Of a DNA stretch of 64,000 bases, positions 33,063-44,820 are shown piece by piece. The notes beneath the pieces are model-generated. The model searched no databases and was not told the DNA's origin. It was given only the letters and a program-made list of their open reading frames with translations. Position 1 is the first letter of the stretch. The number at the start of each line of letters is the position of its first letter. The position numbers and the translations under genes are program-made. The stretch lies in the NCBI GenBank assembly GCA_023053685.1, contig JALIGW010000062.1:558001-622000 (forward strand). Reading direction: 5' to 3'. The stretch comes from Diadophis punctatus similis (taxonomy: Eukaryota > Chordata > Lepidosauria > Squamata > Dipsadidae).

Positions 33063-33726
33063 TGTTGTGCCTTGGCCGCATCCGGCGCCGAGGATGGAGG
33101 ATCCGGAGGACGTGGAGCCGCTCATGGTGCAGCAGTACCAGCCCATGTGCCTGGCACCGGAGATGGCTGGTGATGAGGACTCGGTGCCAGAGCAGGACGA
33201 TCCCCCAGGACCTTCTGCACCTGCGCAGCAGAGTGAATCATCAGGAGATGAAGAACCCCTGCTGGATGCCAGAGCTCGCAGAGCAGCCAGAAGACAGGAC
33301 TGGCTGAGTAAGCATAGGTCTACTCGGAGGTAGCACTGAGGGCTAATTGGGCCACGCCCTTCAGTGCCTATATTAGGCCGGCGCAATCAGCACTCAGTGC
33401 TGAGAACAACCCGTCAAATGATCTGCATTTGTTCGGAAATCTTGTATTCGGAGAAAGCAGCTTCTGAATGGCTTATTCCGGGAAGCCAGCCAACTTGTAA
33501 GATAAGAAAATTACTGAATATTGTTTTGAACATTTGACCGTGTGATATTTAACCCTCAAGGAACCAAAGGAACATTATTCCCCGAGACTTTACTATTGTG
33601 TTGTTTATGGACTTTTAAAAACCCCTGAGCTTTTGCTAAAAACCTTATTAGTAAAAGGACCCTTTTTGTTTGAATCACAAACAGTTGTGTGTGTGTTTCT
33701 GGGGGTTGCGGTGCTGGGTCACAACA
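33063..33726 (+). mobile_element. Gypsy 5-prime LTR
   Basis: 664 bases. It differs from the 3-prime LTR (38447-39143) at about a dozen positions and lacks a stretch of about 27 bases present there (near 38812-38838). A TATATTAGG TATA-like box is at about 33370. Contains a short acidic reading frame that is shared with the end of pol (see findings). Confidence 0.9.
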
Positions 33727-33772
33727 GTTTGTTTTCAGCCCAAACTGACCACACACAAGCCAAGATAGCACC

Positions 33773-34732
33773 ATGGAGCAGCTTTGGGACGAGAATGCTC
33801 AACTTCGGCAGCAGCTGGCAATCATGAACGCTCAGTTGATGATGCAGCAAAATCAGTTGGCACCAGCTGCTCCTGCTTTGGCTCCCGCCCAACGGACACG
33901 CTGCCCGATAGCCATGCTGGATAAGTTCCATGGAGACGAGGCTATGTTCCCGGCGTTCCTGGGCCAGTGCCAGCTGTTTATGTCTCTGAGGCCAGAGGAT
34001 TTCCCCCACGACCGGGACAAGGTGGGGTTTGTAATTAGCCTGCTGTCTGGAAATGCAGCACGTTGGGCCACCCCTCTACTGGTCCAGAACAGTCCCCTCC
34101 TCCAGGACTTTGGGCGTTTCTGTACCCATTTGGAGGAGATGTTCGCTGACCCAATTAAGGCCCAGACAGCGTGCAGGCAATTAAGGCAGCTGAGGCAAGG
34201 CCGGAGACCACTTAGGGAGTATATCAGTGAATTCCGTCTCCTCAGCCAAGACTCGGCCTGGAACGAGGCTGCGTTGTTGGATGCCTTCCAGGAGGGCTTG
34301 GCAGACAGCATCCAGGACGAGCTGGCACGTGTGGACATTTCTGCAACCACCCAAGAACTGGTGCGGCTCTGCCTTAAAATTGATGCCCCGTTGCAAGGGA
34401 GGAACGTGCGCCGTGCTGCTCCGGCGCCTCTCGCGCCACCTGAAGTCTCCGCTGTTCCGGCTCCACGATGTGCTGCTCAGGCACCTCCTGTTCCCCGTGG
34501 AATTCAGTCGGCCCCGGCTCCCCGTGACGAGCCTATGGACCTTGGCGCTGTTCGGCCCCGCTTGACCGGCGCGGAAAAGGACAGACGCAGGGCAGGGGGG
34601 TTGTGTTTGTACTGTGGCGACCCGGGCCATTTCGCTCGCTCGTGCCCTAGGAAGGGTCAGGGGCCCACCGCTTCTGGTCCTGCTCCACCATCCCAGCCGT
34701 CGCCATCAGGAAACGGCCAGCGCCCGGCCTAG
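33773..34732 (+). CDS. Gypsy Gag protein
   Basis: 319 residues, open from ATG to TAG. The first part has a glutamine-rich helix (LRQQLAIMNAQLMMQQNQLA). The capsid-like region has FPAFLGQCQLFM, SLLSGNAARWATPLL and a REYISEFRLLSQDSAWNEA segment, the pattern shared with RTL/PEG10-type proteins of the sushi group. Near residue 280 there is one CCHC zinc knuckle, CLYCGDPGHFARSCPRKG. Gag forms the particle and binds RNA. Pol follows in the -1 frame. Confidence 0.88.
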   Translation: MEQLWDENAQLRQQLAIMNAQLMMQQNQLAPAAPALAPAQRTRCPIAMLDKFHGDEAMFPAFLGQCQLFMSLRPEDFPHDRDKVGFVISLLSGNAARWATPLLVQNSPLLQDFGRFCTHLEEMFADPIKAQTACRQLRQLRQGRRPLREYISEFRLLSQDSAWNEAALLDAFQEGLADSIQDELARVDISATTQELVRLCLKIDAPLQGRNVRRAAPAPLAPPEVSAVPAPRCAAQAPPVPRGIQSAPAPRDEPMDLGAVRPRLTGAEKDRRRAGGLCLYCGDPGHFARSCPRKGQGPTASGPAPPSQPSPSGNGQRPA

Positions 34733-34737
34733 CGGAG

Positions 34738-37700
34738 ATGCTGGGTCGGGCATGCACACCCAAGGACTCCAGCTCGGCTGATGTGGATCCCGGTCCTCCG
34801 CGGCATCTGCTATTGGACACCAAGGTCTTCATTGACCACCGGGCCCACGGGATCTCCGCACACGCTTTGGTGGACTCCGGGGCTGTTGAGATAAGAATTA
34901 CTCTTATCAGAGGCGAAATGAATCTTTTCCTGGAACTCTGACATTGCCAAAATAAACCGCATTATAATTCTAATGTAAAAGATATTTATTTCTTAACAAA
35001 AATAGTTAATCACATTTTGGCTATATAAAAGAGATGTTGCTTCGTCAGAAGCAGAGAACAAAAGGGAAGAATGGAATGTACACATGCGTACTAGGAACAT
35101 TAATCACGTGCTCAGGAATAAACCATTATATTTGATAGGGATGCATCTCTCTGCATATACATGTAACAGGCAACACAAAATCACTGCCTGACAGGGGCAA
35201 CCACCAATTTCATTGACGAGGCGTTCGCCCAGCATCTCGCCATCCCCTTGTGCCCCGTGGACCTGCCAATGAGGGTGGAAACGATCGATGGCCGGGTGTT
35301 GCTGTCCGGTCCGATCAAGGTCATCACGCAGCCGGTGCGCCTGTGCATTGGACGGCACGAGGAGGCCATCCATTATGTGACGTCGGGACTCCATTTCCCT
35401 CTGGTTCTCGGACTGGCGTGGCTGCGCACCCACGACCCTCGGATTGTATGGTCCCAGAACTTTATTGCCTTCCCGAGTCTCCAGTGTGTGGACCATACGC
35501 GCCAGGTTTGCACGGGCGCGGTACCTGACCCTCCGGACATTTCACTCCCGGCTGAGTTTTCGGACTTCGCCAATGTGTTTAGCGAAAAGGAGGCGGACCA
35601 GTTACCCCCGCACCGGCCCTACGATTGCCCTGTAGACCTGATTCCCAACGCTCCACTACCTGTGCGCTGCCTCTACTCCATGTCAGAACCCGAACAGGCC
35701 GCACTGCGGGACTTTATCGATAAAAACTTGGCCAGGGGTTTCATCCGACCCTCCTCGTCGCCCTTGTCTGCCCCCGTCCTCTTCGTCAAGAAGAAAACTG
35801 GGGACTTGCGCCTGTGCTGCGATTATCGAAAGTTGAACACCATCACAGTGCGTAACCAGTACCCGTTGCCCCTCATCCTGGAGTTGATGGAACGCCTCCG
35901 CTCGGCGACCATCTTCACCAAATTGGACTTACGTGGCGCTTACAATTTGGTGCGTGTTCGTGAGGGGGACGAATGGAAGACTGCGTTCGGGACCTGCTAT
36001 GGTCATTTTGAGTATACGGTCATGCCGTTTGACTTGACCAACGCTCCGGCTGTGTTCCAGCATTTCATGAATGATATCTTTAGGGATTTGCTGGACCAGT
36101 TCGTTGTCGTTTACCTGGACGATATTATGATTTATTCCACGTCCCGGAGCAGCCACGTCCAACATATCCGCCAAGTCCTGCAGCGTTTGCGAGACCACCA
36201 GCTGTACGCGAAATTAGAGAAATGCCAGTTTTTTCAGATGACCGTGGATTTCCTTGGCCATCGGATTTCGCCGGAAGGCATCGCCATGGACCGTGGCAAG
36301 GTCGAGGCCCTGAAAACCTGGCAACCCTCGCGCCGAGTGAAGGACATTCAGCGACTCCTGGGGTTCGCAAACTATTATAGGACCTTTATCCCGGGGTTCG
36401 CCACTCTGACCGCGCCTCTCACTCGACTCCTGCAGAAACAAGTCCCTTTCCGGTGGGGCAATTCCGAACAAGAGGCGTTCAAGACCCTCACGGATGCCTT
36501 CATGCAGGAGCCGATCCTCAAGCACCCAGACCCTCACCGCCCTTTCGTCGTGGAGGCGGACGTGTCCGACATTGCCGTGGGTGCCATCTTGTTACAGACC
36601 CGGGAAGATGGCGGCCATCTCTTCCCCTGCGCCTATTATTCATGGAAATTAACCCCATCGGAGCGCAACTATACTATCTGGGAGAAGGAGTTGCTGGCCA
36701 TCAAGACGGCTTTCGAGACCTGGCGGCACCACCTCGAGGGGGCTCGACATCAAGTGGAGGTGCGCACGGACCACAAGAACCTGGAGTTCTTACAGATGGC
36801 CAGGAAGCTCAACCAGCGCCAGATACGCTGGTCCTTCTTTTTCTCCCGCTTCAATTTTCGCATTACGTACATCCCGAGTGGCCGGAATCAGCAGGCGGAC
36901 GCGCTGTCCTGCAAGCCGGAATACGCCCAAGCCCAGGACCCGCTGCCGCCCCGGATGGTCCTGCCCGTCGAGTCCTTTGCAGCTACCCAGGATCCCGTGG
37001 ACCTCCAAGGGCAGATTTGGGAGGCGCAGCGACACGACGCCTACGCGGCACAACGGAGGCAGGAGATAGGGCCTGAGTCCCCTTGGACGTTTTCAGACGA
37101 CCTCCTCCATTTCCGGGACCTGCTCTATGTTCCCGCCGGTCCACTCCGTGGCCTGATCCTGCAGCAGTGCCACGACAGCCCTGCGGCTGGCCACTTCGGC
37201 CTTTTCAAGACTCTAAACCTGGTGGCTCAGACTTTTTGGTGGCCCAGACTTCGTGACGACGTCCTGTGTCTGCTGTCGCCAGGCCAAGTACGCCCCTGGA
37301 GCGCCGCCGGGCCTGCTGCAGCCCTTGCCAACGCCCGAGAGACCCTGGGGGGCCGTCTCTATGGACTTCCTCACGGACTTGCCCCCGTCCGCCGGCTTCA
37401 TGACCGTGTTCGTAGTGGTCAATATGCTGACCAAAATGGCACATTTCATCCCCTGTCGAGGGTTGCCGACAGCTCGTGCCACGGCGCGCATGTTTATCCA
37501 GCATGTTTTCCGCCTGCTCGGTCTGCCGGATAGGGTCATGTCGGATCGGGGAGCCCAGTTCACGGCCCAGTTCTGGAGGGTCTGATGGCGGCCCTGGAGG
37601 TCCAAGTCTGCCTGTCGTCAGCGCATCATCCAGAGACTGATGGGGGCACTGAAAAAGTCATCGGCATCCTTGAACAGTACCTGCGCTGCTTTGTCAACCA

Positions 37701-38446
37701 GCAGCAGGACAACTGGGCGGACTACCTTGCCGTAGCCGAGTTTGCTTTTAATAACTCTCAGCACACCTCCATGCACGCCTCTTCGTTCCTCGCCAACCTT
37801 GGTTACCACCCCCGTTTCTTCCCGCTCACGCTCCTAGACTCTCCTGTTCCTGTGGTGGAGGAATTCCTGTCCGAGCTCCAGGCCGTTCACCAACTGGTAA
37901 AAAGATAATTGAATAAAGCCAAGGAGGATTATAAGAGATTCACGGACCGCTCCCGGCGAGCAACTCCACCCCTGGCGGTCGGGGATCGCGTCTGGCTGTC
38001 CACAAAGCATCTCCCCTCCGACCGACCGGCTCGCAAGCTTGACCACCGGTTCCTGGGTCCGTTCCTGGTGGAAGCGGTCATTAACCCATGGCCTACCGGC
38101 TGACTTTGCCTCGCTCTCTCAGGATCTACCCCGTCTTCCATCGGTCCCTCCTTGTTCCCGAACGTCCTGCCTGTCCGCTCCGCCCTCCTGCTCCGCCCCA
38201 ACCGGTGATCCGCACTCCTGACGAACCACCCAAATACGAAGTTGCCAGTATTCGGGATTCCCGCTGGATGAAGGGCCGGTTCCAGTACCTCATCGAGTGG
38301 AAGGGGTACGGCCCTGAGGACTTCACATGGGAGGATGCGACCGCCGTTCACGCTCCGGACCTGGTCCGGGCCTTCCACGCTCAATTCCCGTCCCGGCCGC
38401 ATCCGGACCGACAGACCCGGGGGAAGGGCCCTGCGGTGAGGGATAG
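34738..38446 (+). pseudogene. Gypsy Pol polyprotein, broken
   Basis: Frame 1 begins near 34738 with the protease motif ALVDSGA, cut at 34883 by a solo LTR and resumed at 35199 as TTNFIDEAF. A long open part (to about 37256) holds RT (KTGDLRLCCDYRKLN, FTKLDLRGAYN, VVVYLDDIM), RNase H (FVVEADVSDIAVGAIL, TDHKNLEFL, QQADALS) and the start of the H2C2 zinc domain (CHDSPAAGHFG). The frame then shifts before CVCCRQAKYAPG. The integrase core has VSMDFLTDLPPS, DRGAQFTAQFW and DGGTEKV. Further breaks are a shift near 37585, a TAA at 37906-37908 and a shift near 38090. The last part contains the chromodomain EVASIRDSRWMKGRFQYLIE followed by WKGYGPEDFTWE. Chromodomains direct integration to marked chromatin. 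Confidence 0.88.
34884..35193 (-). mobile_element. Solo copia LTR inserted in gypsy pol
   Basis: 310 bases, inverse copy of the LTR of the element at 39150-45142 (minus strand starts TGTCAGGCAGTG and ends ATCTCAACA). A perfect target duplication GGGGC flanks it (34879-34883 and 35194-35198). It splits the codons of the protease active-site motif. Confidence 0.92.
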
Positions 38447-39143
38447 CGTTGTGCCTTGGCCGTGTCCGGCGCCGAGGATGGAGGATCCGGAGGACGTGGA
38501 GCCGCTCATGGTGCAGCAGTACCAGCCCATGTGCCTGACACCGGAGATGGCTGGTGATGAGGACTCGGTGCCAGAGCAGGACGATCCCCCAGGACCTTCT
38601 GCACCTGCGCAGCAGAGTGAATCATCAGGAGATGAAGAACCCCTGCTGGATGCCAGAGCTCGCAGAGCAGCCAGAAGACAGGACTGGCTGAGTAAGCATA
38701 GGTCTACTCGGAGGTAGCACTGAGGGCTAATTGGGCCACACCCTTCAGTGCCTATATTAGGCTGGCACAATCAGCACTCAGTGTTGAGAACAACGCGTCA
38801 AATGATCTACAGCACATCCATAGTCTTGTTTGCCTCTGCATTTGTTCGGAAATCTTGTATTCGGAGAAAGCAGCTTCTGAATGGCTTATTCCGGGAAGCC
38901 AGCCAACTTGTAAGATAAGAGGAGAATTATTGAATATTGTTTTGAACATTTGACCGTGTGATATTTAACCCTCAAGGAACCAAAGGAACATTATTCCCCG
39001 AGACTTTATTATTGTGTTGTTTATGGACTTTTAAAAACCCCTGAGCTTTTGCTAAGAAACCTTATTAGTAAAAGGACCCTTTTTGTTTGAATCACAAACG
39101 GTTGTGTGTGTGTTTCTGGGGGTTGCGGTGCTGGGTCACAACA
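38447..39143 (+). mobile_element. Gypsy 3-prime LTR
   Basis: 697 bases, near copy of 33063-33726. The pol frame runs into it for about 90 codons and stops at 38715-38717. It ends CACAACA, followed by GGTTG. Confidence 0.9.
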
Positions 39144-39149
39144 GGTTGC

Positions 39150-39469
39150 TGTCAGGCAGTGATTTTATATTGCCTGTTACATGTATATGCAGTGGAGATG
39201 CATCCCTATCAAATATAATGGTTTATTCCTGAGCACATGGTTAATATGTTCCTAGTACGCATGTGTACATTCTTTTCTTTGTTCCTTCCTTTTTCTTCAG
39301 CTTCTGTAAGGAGCAAGACCTGTTTTATAGCCAAGATGTGATTTATTTGTTTTTGTACCAAAATAAATATTTTCTACTTTAGTATTTAAACTGCGGTTTC
39401 TTTTTATAATGTCAGAGTTCCAGGTAAAAGATCTCTTTCACCTCTGATGAGAGTAATTCTTATCTAACA
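39150..39469 (+). mobile_element. Copia 5-prime LTR
   Basis: It starts TGTCAGGCAG and ends TTATCTAACA. The AATAAATATTTTCTAC block marks the poly(A) region. It differs from the 3-prime LTR by fewer than ten substitutions and two short indels. Confidence 0.92.
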
Positions 39470-39484
39470 TGGTATGCAGAGTTA
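39470..39484 (+). promoter_or_regulatory. Copia primer-binding site
   Basis: TGGTATGCAGAGTTA directly follows the LTR. Copia elements usually carry TGGTATCAGAGC, complementary to an internal part of initiator tRNA-Met. This site differs by one inserted base. Confidence 0.65.
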
Positions 39485-39593
39485 TGGTTCCTGGATCTTA
39501 ATTAATTCTGACAGGTTCATTGCGTTTAGCTCAGCTAGAAAGATAAAAATGTTTTTGGCTGTTTTGAAGTGAAAACTCCATAAATCTGCTAAA

Positions 39594-41677
39594 ATGTCAT
39601 CTCCGGAGAAAGAAATCTTACTCCTCCTCGACCAGCCGATTGAAGAAACACAGAAACCTCAAGAAGCAACTCATTTGCCTGTTTCTTCTCCGCTTTTAAT
39701 CACGCCTCCGAGACAGACTGATATCGCATCTCTGCAAACTTCTCCGGCGGCAGAGGCTTTGCAACAAGAAAAAGACTTTCTTTTTTAAAAAATAAATTTT
39801 ATTGATTTTCAACATTTTTCTTTAAAAATAACAATTTCCATATTTCCTAAATCATTTCTACAATCATATACAATATTTTCATTTTCACATATTCCTTATT
39901 ACAGTTAGATTCTATATCGCTTATCTTAATTACACATATAGTTTAATTTACATATTTACATTTTACGGTCTATAATTTCACTGTTTCTTTTCTTCCCTTC
40001 TTAATTTAATCCATTTGTACCATTTTCCCCAGATATTGTAGTATTCCGAATCACTTCCTATGGCTGCACAAATTATGCAGCAGACTCAAGCTGCTTCGCA
40101 GGCTGGAATTGCTACAGCCCCTGCTGTTCCAACTACACAACAGCAACCCCAAATGGGACAATTGCTTATTCCAATGCAAGCTCCTATGCCTGCCCCAACT
40201 GTGGCTCAGCTAGTGCCAATTTCTCCACCGCCTGCTCCTATGCAGCCAGCCCCTGCTGCTGCACCAACTGCTGTACAACAGCCAGCCCAGGCACCACCAC
40301 CTGCTCCAATGCAGGCTCCTTTGCCGCCTCCTCTTCAACCCCAAGTGGGTCCACAGGCAATTCCTCAGGCCGCACCTGCGCAGGCCCCATTAGGCACCCC
40401 GCCTTTACAGCCAATTCAAGCTGTTGCTCCACCTTACCAGGCACCAGTTGCCCCATTAACTGGACACAAAATTAAAGCCATCAGGACAGAATTATAAAGC
40501 CTGGGTCAGTGAAATGACTATTTTGCTTCATCGTGAAGGCACGCACGACATGGTATTCAACCCACCTCAGCGGCCCTGGGAAGATGCTGTCAGATTATTA
40601 GATATAAAAGCTTCAACCAGTATACTGATGTCTATGGAAATCGAAATGCAACAAACGTTTGTCTCAAATGCAACTGCCCAAGAAATATGGGCTCAATTAG
40701 AACGTTGTTTTCGGCCAGTTTCAGCTGAATCTACTAACCTGCTTTTGTCATAATTTCATGGAACTAGAATTAAACCTACAGACAGCATGGGGGCACATTT
40801 AACAAACATGAAATGCATGAGGAAAGACCTCGCAGAACGTGGCTATCCAATGGACGATAATCAAATGGTCAGTATTATTACCAATTCCTTAAATTACACA
40901 TGGAGAGAGGCCATCACACAAATCAATCATGTGCCTTTTGCTCAAAGAACTGTTGACAATGTTTGTAGAATTTTAACAGAATATGAAGATATTGCACTTG
41001 CAGCCCCACACTTGCAGCGCCCCCTAGCTGCAACACGTCTTCCAACTAGAAGACCCCCAGAGAGGGAATACACTCCAAGATTGCTACGTTGCCAATATTG
41101 TGATCGTGTAGGTCACACAAGCAGAGATTGTATTCAATTGCAACGCACTCAAGTTCCTGTCCAGCCCAGAGGAACAGATTACAGGGACCTGTACCAGCCC
41201 AGAGGCACAGCCTACAGGAGAAGTGCATCCCTGCCCAGAGGAACAGTCTTCAGAGGCAGCAGAAGCAGAGGTGGCAGCCAACGTCGCCCAGGTCCAAGGC
41301 ACGACTCATTTGGCCCATATGCCACTCTTGCCATCACACAAGCTGTGCAACCCTGTCAGCAATATGATAGATATTTATTGTGGACTTTGGACTCATGTGC
41401 CTCAATTAGCATTACTTACCAAAAGCACCTTTTCAAAGAAATGCATGCACCAGAACCAGAACTTCGTGAACTTTATACATTCACTGAACGTCCTTGCAAA
41501 GTCGAAGGAAAAGGGACTGTTTACATTGAAGAGTTAGATACACTGGTTCCAGATGTTTATTATGTTCCTGTTGCAGCTTTTAATTTGCTTAGCTATACCC
41601 ATTTAATCAATATTTTAGATTTTCAGATTCATCATTTTAAGAACGCAAGCTACATTGTTAAGAATGTACATTGTTAA
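39594..41677 (+). pseudogene. Copia Gag and protease region, broken
   Basis: It starts at 39594 (MSSPEKEILLLLDQPIEE). It is interrupted by an L1 tail and resumes at 40060 with a proline-, glutamine- and alanine-rich stretch (to 40497). After a frameshift, a copia Gag domain with RPWEDAVRLLDIKASTSI and QEIWAQLERCF follows to a TAA at 40751, then in the same frame to 41677. A CCHC knuckle CQYCDRVGHTSRDC is at about 41090-41130, and a retropepsin-like WTLDSCASISIT at about 41383. The usual Gly after Asp-Ser is Cys here, probably disabling the protease. The Gag part packages RNA and the protease cuts the polyprotein. Confidence 0.8.
39786..40055 (-). mobile_element. L1-like 3-prime tail inserted in copia gag
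   Basis: AT-rich DNA that starts on the plus strand with TTTAAAAAATAAATTTTATTG, the reverse of an A-rich tail with AATAAA. The coding style of the copia gag stops at its left and resumes at its right. Target duplication not seen. Confidence 0.5.
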
Positions 41678-43229
41678 GAATAGTATGATTGTTGCAGACA
41701 CAATTGTGATTGCTGGAGTCTTCTACTTAAGGCCAAAACCTGAGCCTCAAAAACAAGCAAGTATAATACCTTCCATTAATGGCAATGCAGGCCCAGAGAG
41801 AGCTGTCCAAGAGAGAGATCCTGTGATTGCCTCACTGACTCCTAAAAACAAACCTAAGGTTCCTAATTCGAATGTTAACTTTGTTAATTATCTCACAGGC
41901 CGACCCTTACATTACAACTGCATACATAAATGGCACAGGATAGGACATGCCAGTTTTGACGTCCTTAAACGGATGCCATTGTTTGCCCAAGGTTTGAATT
42001 TCAAAGGATGTAAGGTACATTTGGATTGTGCTGTTTGCAAAAAGGCAAAATCAAAGGCAGCAGCCATTCCAAAACATGCTATACGTAAGTCAACACGCAT
42101 TTTTGATTTGGTTCATACTGATATTGTGGGTCCTTATGGCCCAACTATTGGCGGTAAAAAGTATTTGTTAACTATTGTTGATAATCATTCTAGATATGGT
42201 TATGTCTTTCCTATGAGAGAAAAATCTGAAACGTTTCAGATCTTTAAAGATTTTGCAATACAGGCTTACAATCAACATGGGGTGAAGATCCGCAGAATCC
42301 AGAGTGATCGTGGTTCCGAGTTCATGTCACAACGTTTCCAGGATTGGATGCGCAGAAACTGTATTATTCACCAAACATCCGCCCCTTCAACGCCAGCTCA
42401 CAACGGAGTGGCAGAGAGACGGCAAGGGGTTCTCCAAACCATGATGCGCTGCCTCCTAGAAGATGCTAATCTGAAACATTCATTTTGGGGCGAAGCAGTT
42501 AAGTATGCAAACTACCTTGTTAATCGCACTTGGAGTAGTGTGATTGACCAAACACCTTTCTATATGCTACATGGCTACCAGCCAGATCTTTCTAATCTAC
42601 ACATCTTTGGTTCATATGCAATGGTGAACATTCCATTAGCACTAAGAAGAAAAGGTGGCCAAATTGCTAAGAGACTGAGATATATGGGCATTGATGACAA
42701 TTCGAAGTGGGGAAAATTCATTGACTCTAACAATATGATTACAATTTCTAATTCTACTAACTTTGAAAAAGATTCAAATTGGTCCAAAATACATTCTAAT
42801 GATCCTGGAGTTTATTTTCCCAGAGATGATTCATCTAACATTCCATCTTCACCTGCCGCGGACGCTCATGCTAGCGACAACGATGGAGATGAGGAAGAAG
42901 AAGAAGATTGGACAACCGCTCCAAGACGTTCCAAGAGAACTACAAAAGGTATTCCTCCAAAGAAATACACACTGCATTGCACAAACAGACCACCACCATT
43001 GGTCTGTAACGTTACACTTCCACCAGAGACTTATCTCAAATCAAATATCTTTCACAAGATGAACAAGATAAATGGCACACCGCCATGCAAGTTGAGATGG
43101 ACAGTCTCCAGACTCTTAACGTATTTACACCTGCAGCACCTCCTAAAAACAAGAAAGTCATTGGCACACGATGGGTGTACAAAATCAAACAAAAACCAGA
43201 TGGTGAACCATTATACAAAGCAAGACTAG
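41655..43229 (+). pseudogene. Copia integrase region
   Basis: An open frame of 524 residues. The zinc domain has HKWHRIGHASFDVL and CAVCKKAKSK. The core has the three acidic positions in VHTDIVGPYG, IQSDRGSEFMSQ and NGVAERRQGVLQTMM. The C-terminal part has YMLHGYQPDLSNLHIFGSYA, the copia GKGY-like region, and an acidic EEEEDWTTAPRRSKR linker. Integrase joins the cDNA to host DNA. The RT continues in another frame from 43085, so one frameshift separates them. Confidence 0.85.
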
Positions 43230-44798
43230 TAGCACAAGGTTTCGCACAAAGTTACCCTGATGATTACACAAACACTTACTCACCTACAATGAGGACTGAA
43301 AGTGTGAAAATAGCCTTAACTACAGCTTCCATTCTTGGACTTGAAGTTTTCCAATTTGATGTTGAAACTGCCTATCTACATGCAGACCTAGATGAAGAAA
43401 TCTACGTGAAGTGCGCCCCCGGATTCCGTGACGACTTCCGTGGCTGAGAAGGGGACACGTGGATTCTCAACAAAAGTCTTTATGGTCTGAAACAATCAGG
43501 TTTGATGTGGTATAATAGCAATAGCAATAGCACTTAGACTTATATACCGCTTCATAGTGCTTTACAGCTCTCTAAGCGGTTTACAGAGTTTAGCATATTG
43601 CCCCCAACAATCTGGGTCCTCATTTTACCCACCTCGGAAGGATGGAAGGCTGAGTCAACCTTGAGCCTAGTGAGATTTGAACAGCTGAACTGCTGAACTA
43701 GCAATCAGCTGAAGGTCGCAATGCTGCTTTTAACCACTGCGCTATCTCAGCTCCTGTCTCAAAGACAAACTAAATTCAATGGGCTTTATTAAGTCCAAAA
43801 CTGATGAATGCGTATTTACAAAAAGGTTTAGGAATGCATATGAAATTGTTCTTGTTTATGTAGATGATATTGTTTACATTGGTCCTAACAAACACATGAG
43901 TGAAATTTTTGTTTCAGGTCTGAAGAGATTCTTCACATTGAAGTCACTAGGTCACATCAATGATTATTTAGGTGTACAGATTGAAAAGACACAGAAGGGG
44001 TTTAGCCTCTCACAACAAGCCAAGATAGAACAACTCCTACACTATTGCAACATGCAAGATGCTACACCGACACACACTCCTATGCAAACAGACTTTTGTA
44101 ATTTGAAAGATGAACAAAGTCCTGAGTTCAAGGATCAAACACTTTATCGCTCAGTAATTGGTTCACTACTATACATTAGTGGTTGGACTAGACCAGACAT
44201 AGCACTTAGTGTCAATTTGTTGTCACGACATGTAGGCAAAGCCACAGAATTCCACTGGTCATGTATTAAGAAGTTACTGAGATACCTAAAATACACTCAA
44301 CACATGAAATTAAAGCTAGAACCTACACATTTTGATTTTGCTGACTTGTATTGTTATGCAGATGCAAGCGATAAGGAATCAAGAAAAAGCACATCAGGTT
44401 TCATAATGTACCTGAATGGATGTCCCGTTCATTGGAACGTGAGAAAACAGAGTTTTGTTTCCTGTTCTTCCACCAAGGCAGAATATGCGTGCATTTCTGA
44501 CGCTAGTAATCAGTTAACTTGGTTCTATTCTTTAGTTACAGATATCTGGACCAAACCGAAGAAGCCAATCACCATGATGGAGGATAATCAATCAGTTGTT
44601 TACATTTCAGAAACACATTTCGCAGGTTCTAGGTCCAGACACATTGACATTCGTTATAAAAATGTTAGAGATTTAGTAAGACAAGGTTTCATTAAGTTAG
44701 AATATGTGCCAACAGAATATCAGATAGCTGACATCCTGAACAAGCCATTGCCCGCAGCAAGACATGAATCTTTAACATATCTAATGTGTGTAGAGTGA
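43085..44798 (+). pseudogene. Copia reverse transcriptase and RNase H, split by a SINE
   Basis: The first part (43085-43447) has VIGTRWVYKIKQKPDGE, YKARLVAQGFAQ and FQFDVETAYLHADLDEEI, then a TGA at 43445-43447. After SLYGLKQSGLMWYN a SINE is inserted. The second part (43757-44798) resumes with LKDKLNSMGFIK and has the catalytic VLVYVDDIVYIG, LGHINDYLGVQI, YRSVIGSLLYISGWTRPDI, then RNase H with YADASDKESRKSTSGFI, SSTKAEYACISDA, MMEDNQSVV and SRSRHIDIRY. The order and motifs are those of Ty1/copia RT-RNase H. Stop and SINE make it non-functional. Confidence 0.88.
43517..43756 (-). mobile_element. tRNA-derived squamate SINE inside copia
   Basis: On the minus strand it starts GAGCTGAGATAGCGCAGTGG, a tRNA-like box A region, with GTTCAAATCTCACTAGG as box B. 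It goes on through CCTTCCATCCTTCCGAGG and ends GCGGTATATAAGTC followed by CTATTGCTATTGCTATT repeats. This is a Sauria-type SINE whose tail resembles Bov-B. A second copy lies at 47481-47690. Confidence 0.8.
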
Positions 44799-44820
44799 TA
44801 TAAGCATATCCATCCAACAG

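Larger units (their letters stand above)
33063..39143 (+). mobile_element. Ty3/gypsy chromodomain retrotransposon (sushi-ichi type)
   Basis: Complete in structure: 5-prime LTR, gag, pol, 3-prime LTR, flanked by a perfect 5-base target duplication GGTTG (33058-33062 and 39144-39148). The LTR ends are TGTTGTG and CACAACA (the first base of the 3-prime LTR is changed to C). Pol order is protease, RT, RNase H, integrase, and it ends in a chromodomain, as in chromoviruses of the vertebrate sushi group. It is inserted in an L1 ORF2 and is itself interrupted by a solo copia LTR. Pol has several frameshifts and a stop, so it is not autonomous. Confidence 0.92.

Noticed and set aside
40060..40497. Pro/Gln/Ala-rich frame as a separate host gene
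   Set aside because: It is in line with the copia gag (between its N-terminus at 39594 and the Gag domain at 40514) and inside the LTR borders of that element.
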